A DNA stretch of 64,000 nt from Diadema setosum (taxonomy: Eukaryota > Echinodermata > Echinoidea > Diadematoida > Diadematidae), in the NCBI RefSeq assembly GCF_964275005.1, contig NC_092690.1, forward strand, positions 13,370,787-13,434,786, written 5' to 3'. The position numbers were made by a program, and so were the translations under genes. How positions within the stretch are numbered: the stretch's first letter is position 1; each line of letters starts with the position of its first letter. Shown piece by piece: positions 10,735 through 22,732 of the stretch. The notes under the pieces are model-generated. The model was not told the DNA's origin. It did no database searches and was given only the letters and a program-made list of their open reading frames with translations.

Positions 10735-11105
10735 TTATGTGAATAGAGAGAATGCAGCAATGTTAACAGAATACATCAGACAGCAAAGTTTGAGGAAGGA
10801 AAATCGGACACTCTATTCTACAATTTTTAAAGTTTCGGTGCTGCCGCTGCTGGATGAGAAGACTACAAATCGTACATGGACAAGGATGGAAACAAAATAT
10901 AAAGAGGATTTAACAGAATTTAGTTTTTCTGCTATGATAACAAATACAACAACACTTACCTCATTCAGAAAAACAGGAGGAATTATTACCCTCAATATAA
11001 TGTCAGTGTCAACTCGAAGGAAAGTGTATGTTTCATTCATTAAAAAGAACATTTTGTGGAAAAAATGTGGTATTATGTGTACGTATGTATGTGTATTTTC
11101 CTATA
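10735..11105. mobile_element. Diverged MITE of the AACCAAAACCC family
   Basis: GAATGCAGCAATGTTAACAG, then TTTGAGGAAGGAAAATCGG, match the inner terminal repeat of the element at 56,696-57,242. The 127 aa ORF here lies wholly inside the element and is not considered a gene. 11,110-12,340 shows only T-rich runs and an AAG microsatellite (11,636-11,657). Confidence 0.5.
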
Positions 11106-12349
11106 TGTCCATTTTCCTATAATCATGTCCATTTAGAAAGATCATAATTACTCTCTAAACTCCTTAGCTTGAAAATCAGTCTATAAGATCACGGTGGTGA
11201 GGGATCGATACAAAGTTAGATTGAGAAAATGAATGAATCTATTTTTCTTTTCTTTTTTTTTTTTTTTTTTTTGTTGTTGAGATTTTCAATTCAATATCAG
11301 ATTGTTCTCTCACCTCAATTTAAAGAATTTAGAGAGTATTATGACGTTCTTGACAGGGTAAGTACTGGTTAGGCTTAGTGTATGCTGCAACTATTATAGT
11401 ACCCGGGCTTCATAGGCTATTTTCTAATCCAGCTAATCTTCCGTCTCCCGATTTCCATTTCCATTCATTCGCATTCACTCACAAATATGCAGCGAATCAC
11501 TACGGTCCATATGGATTGATGACCTTTATTTATCGATTCTAACGTTGCAAAGACTAGAACACTAAGTCTTCTTTAACTTCCTATTTGATTCATTTCCATC
11601 ACTAAAATAACACTGTCTGATTTTCTCACCAAATCGAAGAAGAAGAAGAAGAAGAAGTAACATTGTAATGTACATAGCGGTAGTTAGGAGTACAAAAAGT
11701 AAGCAGGACTAGAAGGAGAAATAGCAGTAGAGATAGAAGTAGGTTGAAAAAAAAGAATGTATTTAACAGCATCCCTCTTTCTTTTCAGCAGCTCTCTGTT
11801 GTGTCTGCTTTCTGAAACTATTTCACACGTATGTGTTTCTAAATCAGACCAAAAGTTGGCGCTATTCAAGATGAAATTGTTTCTGCAGCAACAGGCAGGG
11901 ATGACAAATCGGCACTCGAATATTTTGCGGCATCCAAAAGTTTTTATCTCACAGTGTCACACCAATTCTTATTTGTGTTTTACTATAAACATTGCCTTAG
12001 ACTTAACGCATTATGTCCATATTGCATCTTGCATTTTCATCATGAAATATGTCACTTATTTAGGATATAGATTTAATAAATTCAATGCATTGTCTGCTAT
12101 TGAATAAATTAAATGTAAATCAGCATTGTACATGTATTGTCATTCATTATAGTGCTGTTGAAAACAAATTTGGTTCGTCTTTGAATTTATTGTACCAGAT
12201 GCCTACTAGTACCTGGTTTCATTCTCTGTTTCGATAAAGCGAAACTCATAATGTAAATATTTTGTAATTGTACAACTTATAAGAAAAGGATTTGTTCTTG
12301 ATTTTTTTTTACAAATGCATTAATCATGCAATATTATTCTATTACATAA

Positions 12350-12830
12350 TTCAATTCAATTTTAGATCCATATCAAATTTCAGTCCCAATATTAAACTTT
12401 TCCTGATACACAATTGCAAAAATCATAACATTTAAACAGAAATACATAGACATACAAATAATTATGTGAATGTTTGTTCAAAATCATTACATTTATTAGG
12501 AAAGAGAGGCCCCCGTCAAAGGCAAGTTTGTAGAGATATGGGCCACTAAAATGTAACTTACAAAAGAAACAAAAGGAAAGTAAAGGAAAGACACGCACAC
12601 ACAGTCACAGACGCTCGGGGAACTGAAAAAAGAAAAGACATTGGGAAGGGGCAACTGGAGAGAGAGAGAGAGAGAGAAGGAAGGAAAGAAAGAAGGAAGG
12701 AAAGAAAGAAAGAAGGAATGACTACGGAGAGGAAGCAAGGATCAGCAGCAGCACATGACGAGATTGTCAGACCGTACCAACCACTCTCCTTGGGCACAGT
12801 ACTTGACATCTGATAATTCAAATAAACTGA
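12350..12830 (-). repeat. Repeat block, second copy of the 498-740 family
   Basis: AATTCAATT-type sequence at the left, AAAGAGAGGCCCCCGTC, a purine tract and GATCAGCAGCAGCACATGA match 30,080-30,620 along most of its length and 498-740 in part. The tail and orientation suggest a minus-strand LINE 3' untranslated region. Confidence 0.55.
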
Positions 12831-12946
12831 TAACACAAACAAACAGACAAACAAACAAAAAGCATGTTTTAATTGATATTGTTTATACAATCCGAATAAA
12901 ACTGTCTTTATCTTCGTTTGAATAAAGCATGACCTGGTATGCATTT

Positions 12947-13342
12947 TTAAATGGACTGTACAGTACTGGTTGAGGCGAGGATTCAGCTTGTAACATTTTG
13001 CGAGATACTTAGAAACCACTCTATGAAATGTTAAAGAGTATACAATAGAGGCATCAAAGTTTATTTGATGAAAATCCATTTTGAAATGACTGAAATATCT
13101 AAAACAAAAACAAGGAAAAACAAAGAGATCCTAATAAAAGTCGTAGCCTGTCAATTTTATCAGAATCGCTTTTTTTTTTTTTGGATATCTCAGCCATTTC
13201 AAGGCCAATTTTCATCGAATAAACGTTGAATACTTCTTTATATTACATTATGCTTTTCATATTTCATAAGAGGTTTCTTTATCTCACCAAAAATTGTATA
13301 AACCTGAATCCTTACCTCAACCAGTACTGCGCAGTCCCTTAA
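12947..13342. mobile_element. TTAA-flanked foldback MITE, family 1
   Basis: TTAA at both ends flanks inverted ends containing AGTACTGGTTGAGG and CCTCAACCAGTACT. The halves fold back on each other (TCAAAGTTTATTTGATG against CATCGAATAAACGTTGAA). A second complete copy lies at 14,831-15,230 and a half copy at 41,764-41,982. TTAA targeting is typical of piggyBac and Kolobok transposases. Confidence 0.75.
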
Positions 13343-14249
13343 TGATCATCACTTAATTTGTTTAAAAAACTTGGTCCCGACAAATTTATTCTGTGCAAGG
13401 ATATAGTGCGGAGTAATTACAGCGTAGTAGTGAAATACGTTTGATCGTCTTGTAGTGTACACTGTTCATGAACACTAATAAACGTTGTACTTCTACAAAA
13501 TATACATCATCAAATAATAGGTTCATATTCTTTCTATATCATATGATTATTTCTCCTTTCGGCATTGGTCGATTTGTAATCAAGACTTTTGCTACGGAGT
13601 ATGCTTGATTTCACTGAAGTAACAGATACATTACTAATCCAAACAAAATTGAATTTCAAGTTAGGATATTACGAGATAAATTTCTGTGAGCTAGTTTTCC
13701 GCATATCTTTTCACACATTAAAGATGCATGGAGTTAAATTTACACGAAAATCCATTACTAGTCATTAATGGCTGTCAGTTTTGTGTACGAATCAATTCAT
13801 GTTTTTGATATTCATGAAATCTACAAGATTTTTTTTTGTATATACATGTAATAGAAATCAATCTGCTGAAGGAAGCACCACATGTCATTAAATTTCTGCA
13901 TAACTTTTGTTCCATATTGTTATTCATAATTATAGCTAAGCGCCACTGCTTATTTTTCTCATTAAAAATTTTCGAATTTGACATTGCTGTGGTGGCCCAA
14001 AATGAAAAGAAATGAATATTAATATCTATTTCTGCTGCTAAATCGGGCCACCAAAATATAGCCTTGGAACTTTGCTGGCCCGACATAAATTTTGAGTGGC
14101 CCAGGGACCATCGGACAACCGCTATCGTCGAGCCCTGGATATGGTGATACTGACCTTTTTTCCCGCTGTTTATTGCGTGTAGCCGAATTCTCTCAGTTTA
14201 AATAGTACATGCAGGGAGAACGTTCGTCGGGTGAACATTGTACAGCTGC

Positions 14250-14400
14250 GTCGTTTTACCCATTGGGCATTTTGGTTGGGGGAACTCCCTCCAATGACAC
14301 ACGAATTGGCAGCTTATCTGATTGGCTACAGATGATGTCATTACGCAGACTGACGACCTCTGCCCTAGCTGGGTTAACCGCTTTGCACAGCATCGTTTCG
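14250..14400 (+). pseudogene. Fragment of a copy C-type promoter region
   Basis: GGGGGAACTCCCTCCAATG, then GATTGGCTACAGATGATGTC, match 31,908-31,995 in front of gene copy C. The continuation of the C-type leader is found at 15,925-15,990, displaced by an inserted 1.3 kb repeat region. No exon of this unit follows directly. Confidence 0.5.
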
Positions 14401-15730
14401 TCCAAAACTTGCCGTCAACGGCGCTGCAATCGTTCTGAAGCGATCGCCGATTGGATCAAAAGAGGGCGGCAACGGTTTCGAACATGGGGGGGGGGGGGGA
14501 GGGGGTAAAAAACCTAAACCAAACAAGATAAGAACAAAACGTAATGATGACGCGGAAATATATAAGTTTCGGCTCACTCGCGCGTGCTATTAAATTCAGT
14601 TTGTTGGTATAAATCGTTATCTATAAGGCCGTCACTATATCTTGATTAGAATTGAAAGATTTAATAACCAAAAAATGGCAAGAATTCCATGTTTTGTAAG
14701 CTGAAATACAAAGATTTTCGGCTCGCTCGCTGCGCTCACTCGCCAAAATTTATCAAAGAAGAAAAGAATCAGAACAGGACGCGGACAAAGTGAAAATGTC
14801 TATTATTGTGTTCACACATGTCATTTTATATTAAAGGGATTGGCAGTTTTGGTTGAGATGGGTCTTGAGGTTCTCAATGTTTTTTTTATGATTCTTTGAG
14901 ATAATGAGAAACCTCTTATGGATTATAAAAGAGCATGTAATTCTAGGAGGCATTCAAAGTTTATTTGATGAAAATTGGTTTTGAAATGGCTGAGATGTAT
15001 CCAAAACAAAGTGATCCTAATAAAACGTGGGACCCACCTTTTATTAGGATTGCTGTGTTTTACTTTGTTTTTGGATATTTCAGTCATTACACAACACATT
15101 TTCAACAAATAAACTTTGAATTCCTTTTGAAATTGCATGCTCTTTATGGTTTCATAAAGTAGCTACTAAGAATCTCGCAAAAGATAAAAGCTGAATCCTC
15201 ACCTCAACCAATACTATACCATCTCTTTAAGCAGGCAAAATGTTACACGGAGCGGCGGCTGCAATTTCTTTCGTTCTGAAGCAATCGCCGATTGGATCAA
15301 AAGAGGGCGCCAACGGTTTTGAACATACGGGGGGGGGGGGGGCAAAAACCCCCAAATCAAACAAGATAAGAACAAAATGTAATGATGACGCGGAAATATA
15401 CAAATTTCGGTTCACTCGCTCGTACTAATTTAGAGTAATTTTTCAAGTCCTCCGTTTGTTGGTATAAATCGTTATCTATAAGGCCGTCACTATATCTTGA
15501 TTAGAATTGTAAGATTTAATAACCAAAAATAATGAAAAGAATTCCATGTTTTGTAAGCTGAAATACAAAAATTTATTACATTTGAATCACCCTCAAAACA
15601 CCCCTTTTAAGTGCTTGAAAAAGCATATCATGTGGACTTTTTTTAAAGTCCCTACCGGGATTGGGTTGGGGTTGAACACTTTTTCAGAAATTAGGGACGC
15701 AATTTTCGCATTTGCCCCGGGCGCCGTTTT
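14400..15730. repeat. Direct duplication flanking a MITE
   Basis: 14,420-14,720 and 15,255-15,560 are direct copies of one another (CGCCGATTGGATCAAAAGAG, a G run, CAAACAAGATAAGAACAAAA, ATCGTTATCTATAAGGCCG). The MITE at 14,831-15,230 lies between them. Confidence 0.75.
14831..15230. mobile_element. TTAA-flanked foldback MITE, family 1, second copy
   Basis: 400 bp between TTAA sites; the left end reads AAGGGATTGGCAGTTTTGG and the right end is its diverged inverse. The two halves pair around ACGTGGGACCCACC. Confidence 0.75.
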
Positions 15731-15739
15731 CCCTAGATA

Positions 15740-16000
15740 CGCCACTGGGCCTACTTCCCTCATTGCAATCGCGTTGCATCAAACTATTCTGTGTTTGTAC
15801 GACTTCAGCTAAGCGGAGGACTGACATTCCCTACCGTAATAACACTGGACTGCCTGAGCTATGTAACCCTATTTTGCACTTTTGGAGAGACATCGACGAA
15901 AAATAAAAAAAAATTATATACCGCACCAAACTTCTACGAACTGCAAGATGACCACGGTGCGACGACACTCAGTCTTCTGCACTAAGCAACTTTTATTTTT
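15740..16000 (+). pseudogene. Displaced 5' leader of a copy C-type unit
   Basis: CTTCTACGAACTGCAAGATG with GTGCGACGACA matches 32,455-32,495 in the leader of copy C. No open exon of the family follows; sequence after 16,020 runs into a hairpin repeat. Confidence 0.45.
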
Positions 16001-16061
16001 ACTAGTAATCTGTGTGTTTTCATTGATTATGCTTCCGCAAGTAAAAGAACAACAACAATTA

Positions 16062-16155
16062 CAATGACAATTCTGAAAGTAAACAAGGTGACTCTGTTCT
16101 CTATATAATAATATAGAGAATAGAGTCACCTTGTTTACTTTCAGAATTGTCATTG
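16062..16155. repeat. Near-perfect long hairpin
   Basis: Arms of about 45 nt (AATGACAATTCTGAAAGTAA and its inverse), separated by only a few bases. Flanks give no recognisable gene. It may be a tiny foldback element. Confidence 0.8.
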
Positions 16156-16928
16156 TCGACCCTGAGGAAGATGAATGTATTCGTCGAAAATTTGGTCTGA
16201 ATAAATAGCACTGTTGGACTGTCAAAATGCATTTAAATTTTGATTTCATGATAGCTCAGCCTAGAGAAAAATAAAATTCATTTGTGATTTTTGCATAGGT
16301 TAAAACTATATCGTAGATTACCATGCAGTGCAGTGGCACACACTATGTTTCTTGAGTGCTAAATATCCCAATTTTCATGCCACGATATCAAGGACCACAT
16401 GATTTTTCGTGAATTAATCAACACCGTGAAACCTTTCTGTCGCCTAACCCAAAGGCTCCAATATGACTACCGTCACGTTACATTCACTCCTGCGAGAGTT
16501 GCTTCCATGAAACTGACATACATGTACTAAGTAGCAGTATCTTTCTATATACAGCAATCATTCTGCCAAACAACGATCAAACGTACATCTAAATCCCACA
16601 CATCTTTTACAGGCCTCCCAAACCTTTTATCTGCCTATTCTCACACCCACCTATTATGACACTACGGGACAAAATACGGAAGTTTATGACCTTACATGCA
16701 AGGAGTATTTATGGGACTGGTGGCGAAGTGTGGTAACTGGGTAATTCGGTAATCAGGAGACCAATACCGTATTTAATTCAATTACGCTCAATCTGCACAC
16801 GGTTGATGCACAAGTTAGATGCCAATCATACGTTGACTATCATGAATATTCATGATTGGCCACGCCCACTGACCTTTTGTTGCTTTGGTTTTTGCTTAAT
16901 CTTTCATACAAATTAATGAGGTTCACTT

Positions 16929-17164
16929 ACCGCCCTCTTGCGGCCACAATTAGACAGCAGAATTACAGGAGCTGCTCACAAGAGTTCTGTGGAGTCGCTC
17001 ACCAGAAACACCAGTAACACCAAAAGACGCATCCGAGTACAGAATGAGCATGGTAATATTTGGTTTCATTGCTCATTCGAGCAAATGGAGCTGTCCGAGA
17101 AGGCGAGGAGGATGAAGGAGTATTTCAACGCAGGAGGGAATTCGATAAAATCGGAAGTCATGAG
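16929..17164 (+). pseudogene. Orphan exon 1 of the gene family (copy B')
   Basis: The block 16,777-17,360 is a paralog of 22,290-22,950, including the upstream motif ACCGCCCTCTTGCGG, the exon and the start of intron 1. The exon encodes RVQNEHGNIWFHCSFEQMEL and NAGGNSIKSEVM, ending at AG|GTAAATC. It lacks the 15 nt that hold the initiator-like ATG of copy B. No exon 2 or 3 follows before the LINE at 17.69 kb, so it is stranded. Confidence 0.7.
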
Positions 17165-17408
17165 GTAAATCGTCAATAATTTCCATTTTACGCTTGTACT
17201 CATTTCCAACTTTTAGTATGCCTGTTGTGCTACGTTTGTGTAACTTTTTCAACTATGGCCGATGTATCACATAATATAAATATAAGACACTTCACTGTGT
17301 ATCTGAATTATGGATCAATTTAGTCTGCTCTACTTTTAGTACTTAATAATTAGGTTGCCTCATTGATTTTATTGCTTGGTGTAAACACCGGCTTAAGTCA
17401 GTAAAGAG

Positions 17409-17439
<31 letters not shown>

Positions 17440-18379
17440 ATGATCAGCGACAGGTTACCATCACATTGTAATCACAATTACAAGCCCATAACCGGACCGG
17501 CACAAAAACGTGGGGGGGGGGGGAGGGCTGACACAAACACTTTACAGGGATTGACTGTTTGCATTCCCCACTATTTTTTGCGTGAATATGAGGTGGAAGG
17601 GAAGTGGCAGACGATTTTGACACCCCCTCCCCCCTTTCAATAAATGTGGCGTCGCCTTGCATAATGCGCAAATGAAATCAACGGAATTGTACATGTTTGT
17701 TTGTTTGTTTGGTTTATTTTTGCATTTTCTTTCTCCGAATACAATTGCAAATGAAAACAGAATGATACAGATAACATACAAATCAATACAAAAAAAATAT
17801 ATCATTTGCGTAACAACATTAGTCTGAAGTGACATATGAATCAAAATAACATATTAAGGCATACTGTATCTATTAACAAAGGAGAAATCAATACAGGGGA
17901 CCGTCATCATAAGCAGAGCTTGACGTGGATGAGGCCCTATCTGAATATGTGATACCAATATAATACAACACCAATTATATATGTACTCATAAAACTCTTA
18001 ATCTTAATACACGAAACACATTTTGCTAGAGAAAAAAGAAAAAAAAAGAAAAGAAAAATAGTGACTTGGCGCTTTAAAACAAGAAAAAAAAAACAGCACG
18101 CTGCACCATTGACTACTGCATGGTATAGTAGACAATAAAAGTGTAGGTGTGTGCGAGTGACAGTGCGTCGTGTGTGCAGGTGACAGTGCAAGAGAGAATA
18201 AAGGCTGTAGCATGCCTATTCTGGGGGTAAGGTATGGGCTTTACTGAATGTATGCAATATCATCAAAGAAGGGAACGGGAGGGAATGGAAAAAATCGAAA
18301 AAAAAAACACTTTGCATGGATCAGGGCTGACTGAGACTTAAGAGAAAAAAGAAAGAAAAAATACATTGATCAAAGACTA

Positions 18380-18826
18380 CTAACTGGAAACATATTTCAG
18401 TAATAAATATTTTTTTAAATGAGCTTTAAAGGAAAAAAGTGAAGTACACTGCTTTAATTGATCAGGTAGGTTATTCCAAACATCGGGACCGTAATGTCTA
18501 ATTGATTTCTGAGCTAAGACAGTTTTGGGGTTTACAAGGTGAAAGTCTGTCGAACGGCGAGTTGGATATGTGTGTATATTCGAATTTACGTGAAAAATAT
18601 TATGAAATAAAGAGGGAAGTTGATTTGTTGCGTACTTGTACATAAATATACCTGTTTGTAAAATGTGGATGTCCTGAAGCTTCAAAGTATGCAAACGATG
18701 AAATAAAGGATCTGTATGAGATAAATATGTGGAATTAGTAATAATGCGAATAGCACGCTTTTGGAGTAAATACAATGAATTCAGTTTAGTAATACTACAA
18801 TTTCCCCATACAATATTTGAATACAA
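18380..18826 (-). pseudogene. LINE ORF C-terminal region
   Basis: LQKRAIRIITNSTYLSHTDP, DIHILQTGIFMYKYATNQL and HYGPDVWNNLPDQLKQCTSL match the plus-strand fragment at 9,662-10,054 motif by motif. Confidence 0.85.
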
Positions 18827-18874
18827 TAAATGAGGTAAAATTAAAGAATTATATAAAATAATCAGGGATCGTTC

Positions 18875-20150
18875 TCATAAAAGATCTTTCAACTTCCAGA
18901 GTACGCCAATATTTCTTGATAGGGTCCTTTGTAGACAGGATATGTGTTCGTTCCATGTCAAATGAGAATCGATTGTAATGCCTAAAAATCTAATAACCTG
19001 TTTCTCGCAAAGAGAAAACCCATCAATTGATATATTGACCATTAAGATCCTGTGAGTAGGGTTTTCTAAAATTAACAAAATTTGTCTTGTTAACATTCAA
19101 AGATAACTTGTTTGATTTAAACCAATTCAATATATTCAATAATCAGTGTTCAAACGATTAACAAGGGTCCCTATATCATAATCTGATGTAATAATGGATG
19201 TATCATCAGCAAAAAGTATAAAATTCAGAGATGGAGAAGAACTTATAATATCATTTATATAAATGTTAAACAACAGAGGCCCTAAAATGGAGCCTTGAGG
19301 TACCCCACATTTAATATCAAGTTTCTGTGATTCATAAGACTGAAAACTCACATACTGTTGACGGTTTTGCAAATAATTTATAAACCAGAGCAGAGCGTGA
19401 CCTCGGACTCCATACGTATTAAGTTTATATATCAATACTTCATGGTCGATGGTGTCGAATGCTTTCGACAAATCCATGTATATACCTATAACATGCTTCT
19501 TATCAGTAAAAGCTTCAGTTATTATACATGTGAGCGATTGCATAATCAGTAGAATATCCACTTCTAACTCCAAATTGATTGGGTATCAATAAATTATTGG
19601 TTTGTAAAAACTGATGTAACCTTTTATACACAATTTTTTCAAGAACTTTGGATATACTTGGTAATAATGAAATTGGTCTATAATTGCTCATTAATTTAGA
19701 GTCATCTTTTTTATGAATAGGAATAACTTTTGCAAGTTTGAATGAGTTCGGAAAAATGCCTGTTGAAAGAGACATATTAAATACGTGAGTTAGGGGGTTT
19801 GCAATGTAAAAAAAAAAAAAAAAAAAAAATATTTGTTTCAATAAATGAACACTAAGATCATCATGCCCACTCGATTTAGTTGTTTCAAGATTCTGGACAA
19901 CATTGATTATCTCATGATCATTGGTAGGCGTGAGAAATAATGAATTTTCACAAGAATTGGGTAAATAATCAGTAAAATGTGTATTACATGAATTCATATT
20001 AGATGCTAAACTAGGACCAATATTTATAAAATAATCATTAAATGAGTTGGCAATTGTGGTAAAATCAGTAATTTCCTCATTGTCAATGATGATAGAGTTG
20101 GTAGTTTCTTTTACCGTCTTTCCCATAAGAGCATTGACAGTTTTCCACAA
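18875..20150 (-). pseudogene. LINE reverse transcriptase domain
   Basis: Successive frames give MSNYRPISLLPSISKVLEKI, FDTIDHEVLIYKLN, CGVPQGSILGPLLFNIYIND and the catalytic FADD in LNFILFADDTSII, then FLGITIDSHLTWNEHI. An A-run at about 19,808-19,828 inside the domain and several frame changes make it non-functional. Confidence 0.85.
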
Positions 20151-20225
20151 TGAAAAATGATTATCCTTATTTTTTTTCTATATTATTTGAATAATACAAT
20201 TTTCGGGACAATCTTATTACTGATG

Positions 20226-20590
20226 TTAAAGGGGAAGGCTAGTAACTGATCAGTGGGAATCAGTGGAAATGCTGGAAGATGATTGTTCCAATCCTTATGG
20301 GATTCATTCAAGAGTTCGTTGTATATCTATTGTTGTGTGAAAATGATTTGCTTCAGAATGGTCTCATATTCAAGTAATGTGCAGTTTAATGCTTCCAGGT
20401 TAGTGTCCCTGGTCAGTGACGGTGCATTAATCTGCACATTACTTGAATATGAGACCGTTCTGAAGCAAATCATTTTCACACAACAATAGATATACAATGA
20501 ACTCTTGAATGAATCCCATAAGGATTGGAACAATCATCTCCCAGCATTTCCATTGATTCCCACTGATCAGTTACTAGCCTTCCCCTTTAA
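20226..20590. mobile_element. TTAA-flanked foldback MITE, family 2, inside the LINE
   Basis: TTAAAGGGGAAGGCTAGTAA and its inverse form the ends; arms of about 165 bp are almost perfect inverse copies around a loop containing GTCCCTGGTCAGTGACGG. The LINE sequence on both sides is continuous across one TTAA. The two mirrored 68 aa ORFs are the arms read in opposite directions. Confidence 0.9.
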
Positions 20591-21109
20591 CTGATTTCTA
20601 TATTTCCGGTATTTCATAAATAAATTGTTACTTTGATTCTTTATTGCTTGCTTATATAACTTATTACGGGTTGATATAGACCGCATAATACCTTTGGTAA
20701 TCCAGGGTTGTCTATTTTTCTTTAAAGGTTTCCGTTTAACCAAAGGAATATTTTTCTGATAATAATACAATAACCTGCTGATAAATTTTTCATAAGCAGT
20801 ATCAGCATTGCTTTCATCAAATACATCGCCCCATTCTTCCTGCGCTAAATCAAATATCAAAGAATTAATGTTACTTTCTGTTTCCTTATAATACATTTGA
20901 GATTTTTTACTATCAAAATATTGTTTTGTTTGCAAAAAATTTTTATTGATGGTGAAAACAGGTGAATGATCAGATATATCATAATAAAATATACCATTTG
21001 TAAATTCTGTGTTTATTACATTTGAAAATATGTTATCAATAAGAATCTTTGATGTACCAGAAATTCTTGCTGGGTTGCTGATATGTGGTTGAAATAAATA
21101 AGTTGCCAT
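20567..21109 (-). pseudogene. LINE endonuclease C-terminal part and linker
   Basis: The frame shows LIDNIFSNV, YYDISDHSPVFTI (the SDH motif of APE endonucleases) and KPLKKNRQPWITKGI, which typically precedes the reverse transcriptase. The N-terminal half of the endonuclease is absent because the element is 5'-truncated near 21,115, next to an AC microsatellite. Confidence 0.8.
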
Positions 21110-21243
21110 GTAATATGGATATCCATTTCTTTAATTGTAATAATGTATATAGTAGATATTTCTTTATAGTTATTGGGTTCCTCAATTTTCGTGATTTAAG
21201 TCCATTAAAGCAATCATCCCAAGGGGACTCCCCCCCCCCCCCC

Positions 21244-21246
<3 letters not shown>

Positions 21247-21284
<38 letters not shown>
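21247..21284. repeat. AC microsatellite
   Basis: An uninterrupted AC run preceded by a C run. The 21,290-22,140 stretch holds C/G-rich repeats around GAAATTCAG(C/A)GAT sequences that recur at about 36.5 kb; no gene is seen. Confidence 0.85.
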
Positions 21285-21287
<3 letters not shown>

Positions 21288-22437
21288 AGGAAGATTTGGC
21301 ATTTTCAGACCTGAAATTCAGCGATTTAGTACACGCTTTTGGTGAAATTTTGGATTTGTTTTCCTATCAAAAAAGTAAGAATATAAATATTCACAGATAA
21401 CTGAATGAATAAATCGTGGTATCTCAGCTCTTGTTCCGCGTGTGCGACATCACTGAGTATGCCTACTAAAATATACATGGAAGTTGTCAGGGGAAGGGGA
21501 AGGGTGTAAGACGGAGTTTTTTTTTTTTTTTTTTTTTTTGCATTTTTAGGATTGACATGGAACAATCTGATGCGAACTTTTGTGGAATATTCGAAAATGA
21601 AGTCCCCAAAGTGTACAGAGTGTAAATCAGTGGATGGGAACCGAGCGGAGAAAATTAAAAGAGGACGGGGAAACTTTTAAATTTTGAAGTAAGAGATCTG
21701 ATGCACACTTAAATGAAACATTTGGAAATCTGTCAATCTAAAGGTGTACTAAGTGTATAGGAAAAGTTCCCCCCCCCCCCCTCGGATCGATACCACTAGG
21801 GAGGGGTTTACCCCCTCCAACATGAGAGTTTGCAATTTCAGACCTTTACTTCAGAGATCTAGGTGGACATTTTTGTGAAGTAATCATATTTTGCATCTGT
21901 CAAAAAAGTACAAAACATTTCTATTAAGGAAAATGTGCTGTGAAATGGTGTGGGAGGGGGTAAATCCCCTCTCACACAAAGGAGATTTTGCATTTTCAGG
22001 CCTGAAATTCAGAGATATTATGGTGCACACTCTTGGTGAGCTTCTAATAGCTTTTAACACACGCAATATTCTACATAGATTCCAACCAAACAGCGATTAA
22101 ACATACGACCTCTGTACCCAAGACTCATACGCGCGAAACACTTGAATTTAAGCCCTATGCGGCTGAGAGACGAAGCGATATCGTCGCAGGTTCGACGTCA
22201 TTACAGCTTTACCGATCATGCTTCCCAATTCGAAACTATAATATTATTTTGACAGATTGACTATGTACAAAGTGTATATCTTTCTGTATTCCATGACGCT
22301 CAATCTGCACACGATTGATGCAAACGTTTGATGCCAGTCATGCGTTGACCACACTTATTCCATATATTCATGATTCGGCGTCGCCCACTGAATCCTGTTT
22401 TGTTGTTGCTGTGTCTTTTTTCCATGGGGCTTCACTT

Positions 22438-22452
22438 ACCGCCCTCTTGCGG
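22438..22452 (+). promoter_or_regulatory. Conserved upstream motif of gene copy B
   Basis: ACCGCCCTCTTGCGG, identical to 1,701-1,715 and 16,929-16,943. It lies about 160 bp before the proposed start codon. Confidence 0.5.
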
Positions 22453-22607
22453 TCAAAATTAAACACAGCAGAATTAGAGCACAGCACCAAGAGCACCAAC
22501 AGCACCAGGAGGCGCACCAGCAGGATGTCACGTCGAGGAATTTCGACATTCGACTTAATTCGGTGTCCGACTTCAAAAGATGCATTGGAGTCCAGAATGA
22601 GCATGGT

Positions 22608-22732
22608 ATGTGTGAGACTCACTCTATTTGGTTTCATTGCTCATTCGAGCAAATAGAGCTGTCGGATATGGCGAGGAGGATGAAGGAGTGTCCAAACGCA
22701 GGAGGGAATTCGGTAGAATCGGAAGTCATGAG
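22608..22732 (+). CDS. Gene copy B, exon 1: conserved protein of unknown function, possible nuclease-like fold
   Basis: This is the first coding exon of an intact three-exon gene (22,608-22,732, 24,967-25,172, 26,636-26,865; 561 nt, 186 aa). The ATG is the first in frame and lies where copies A and C also have one (HGM). The exon encodes SDMARRMKECPNAGG, then NSVESEV and M, and ends in phase 2 at AG|GTAAGTC. The frame stays open upstream but has no ATG. I do not recognise the family. In the full protein, the helix with ESEV, the D of VDY in exon 2 and the strand GVSVTRAM resemble the layout of a PD-(D/E)XK nuclease, but the usual ExK is not present, so activity is doubtful. Intron 1 carries a LINE remnant. 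Confidence 0.6.

Larger units (their letters stand above)
17690..21115 (-). mobile_element. APE-type LINE, 5'-truncated, decayed
   Basis: On the minus strand this carries the end of the endonuclease, a reverse transcriptase with an FADD box, a C-terminal region and a 3' untranslated region that ends in a (CAAA)n tail, seen on the plus strand as TTTG repeats at about 17,695-17,712. The frame is broken several times between 18.8 and 20.2 kb. A 365 bp TTAA foldback is inserted at 20,226-20,590. The C-terminal part is similar to the fragment at 9.66-10.05 kb, so both belong to one group, here called jockey/CR1-like without a firmer clade. Confidence 0.85.

Noticed and set aside
10739-11122. 127-codon plus-strand frame
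   Set aside because: Lies entirely within a diverged MITE-family element and matches its inner ends at the DNA level.
13775-14086. 103-codon minus-strand frame starting MSGQQSSKAIFWWPDL
   Set aside because: Some protein-like look, but GGCCCGAT/GGGCCACC phrases recall dispersed repeats and no family, splice sites or paralog in the window support it.
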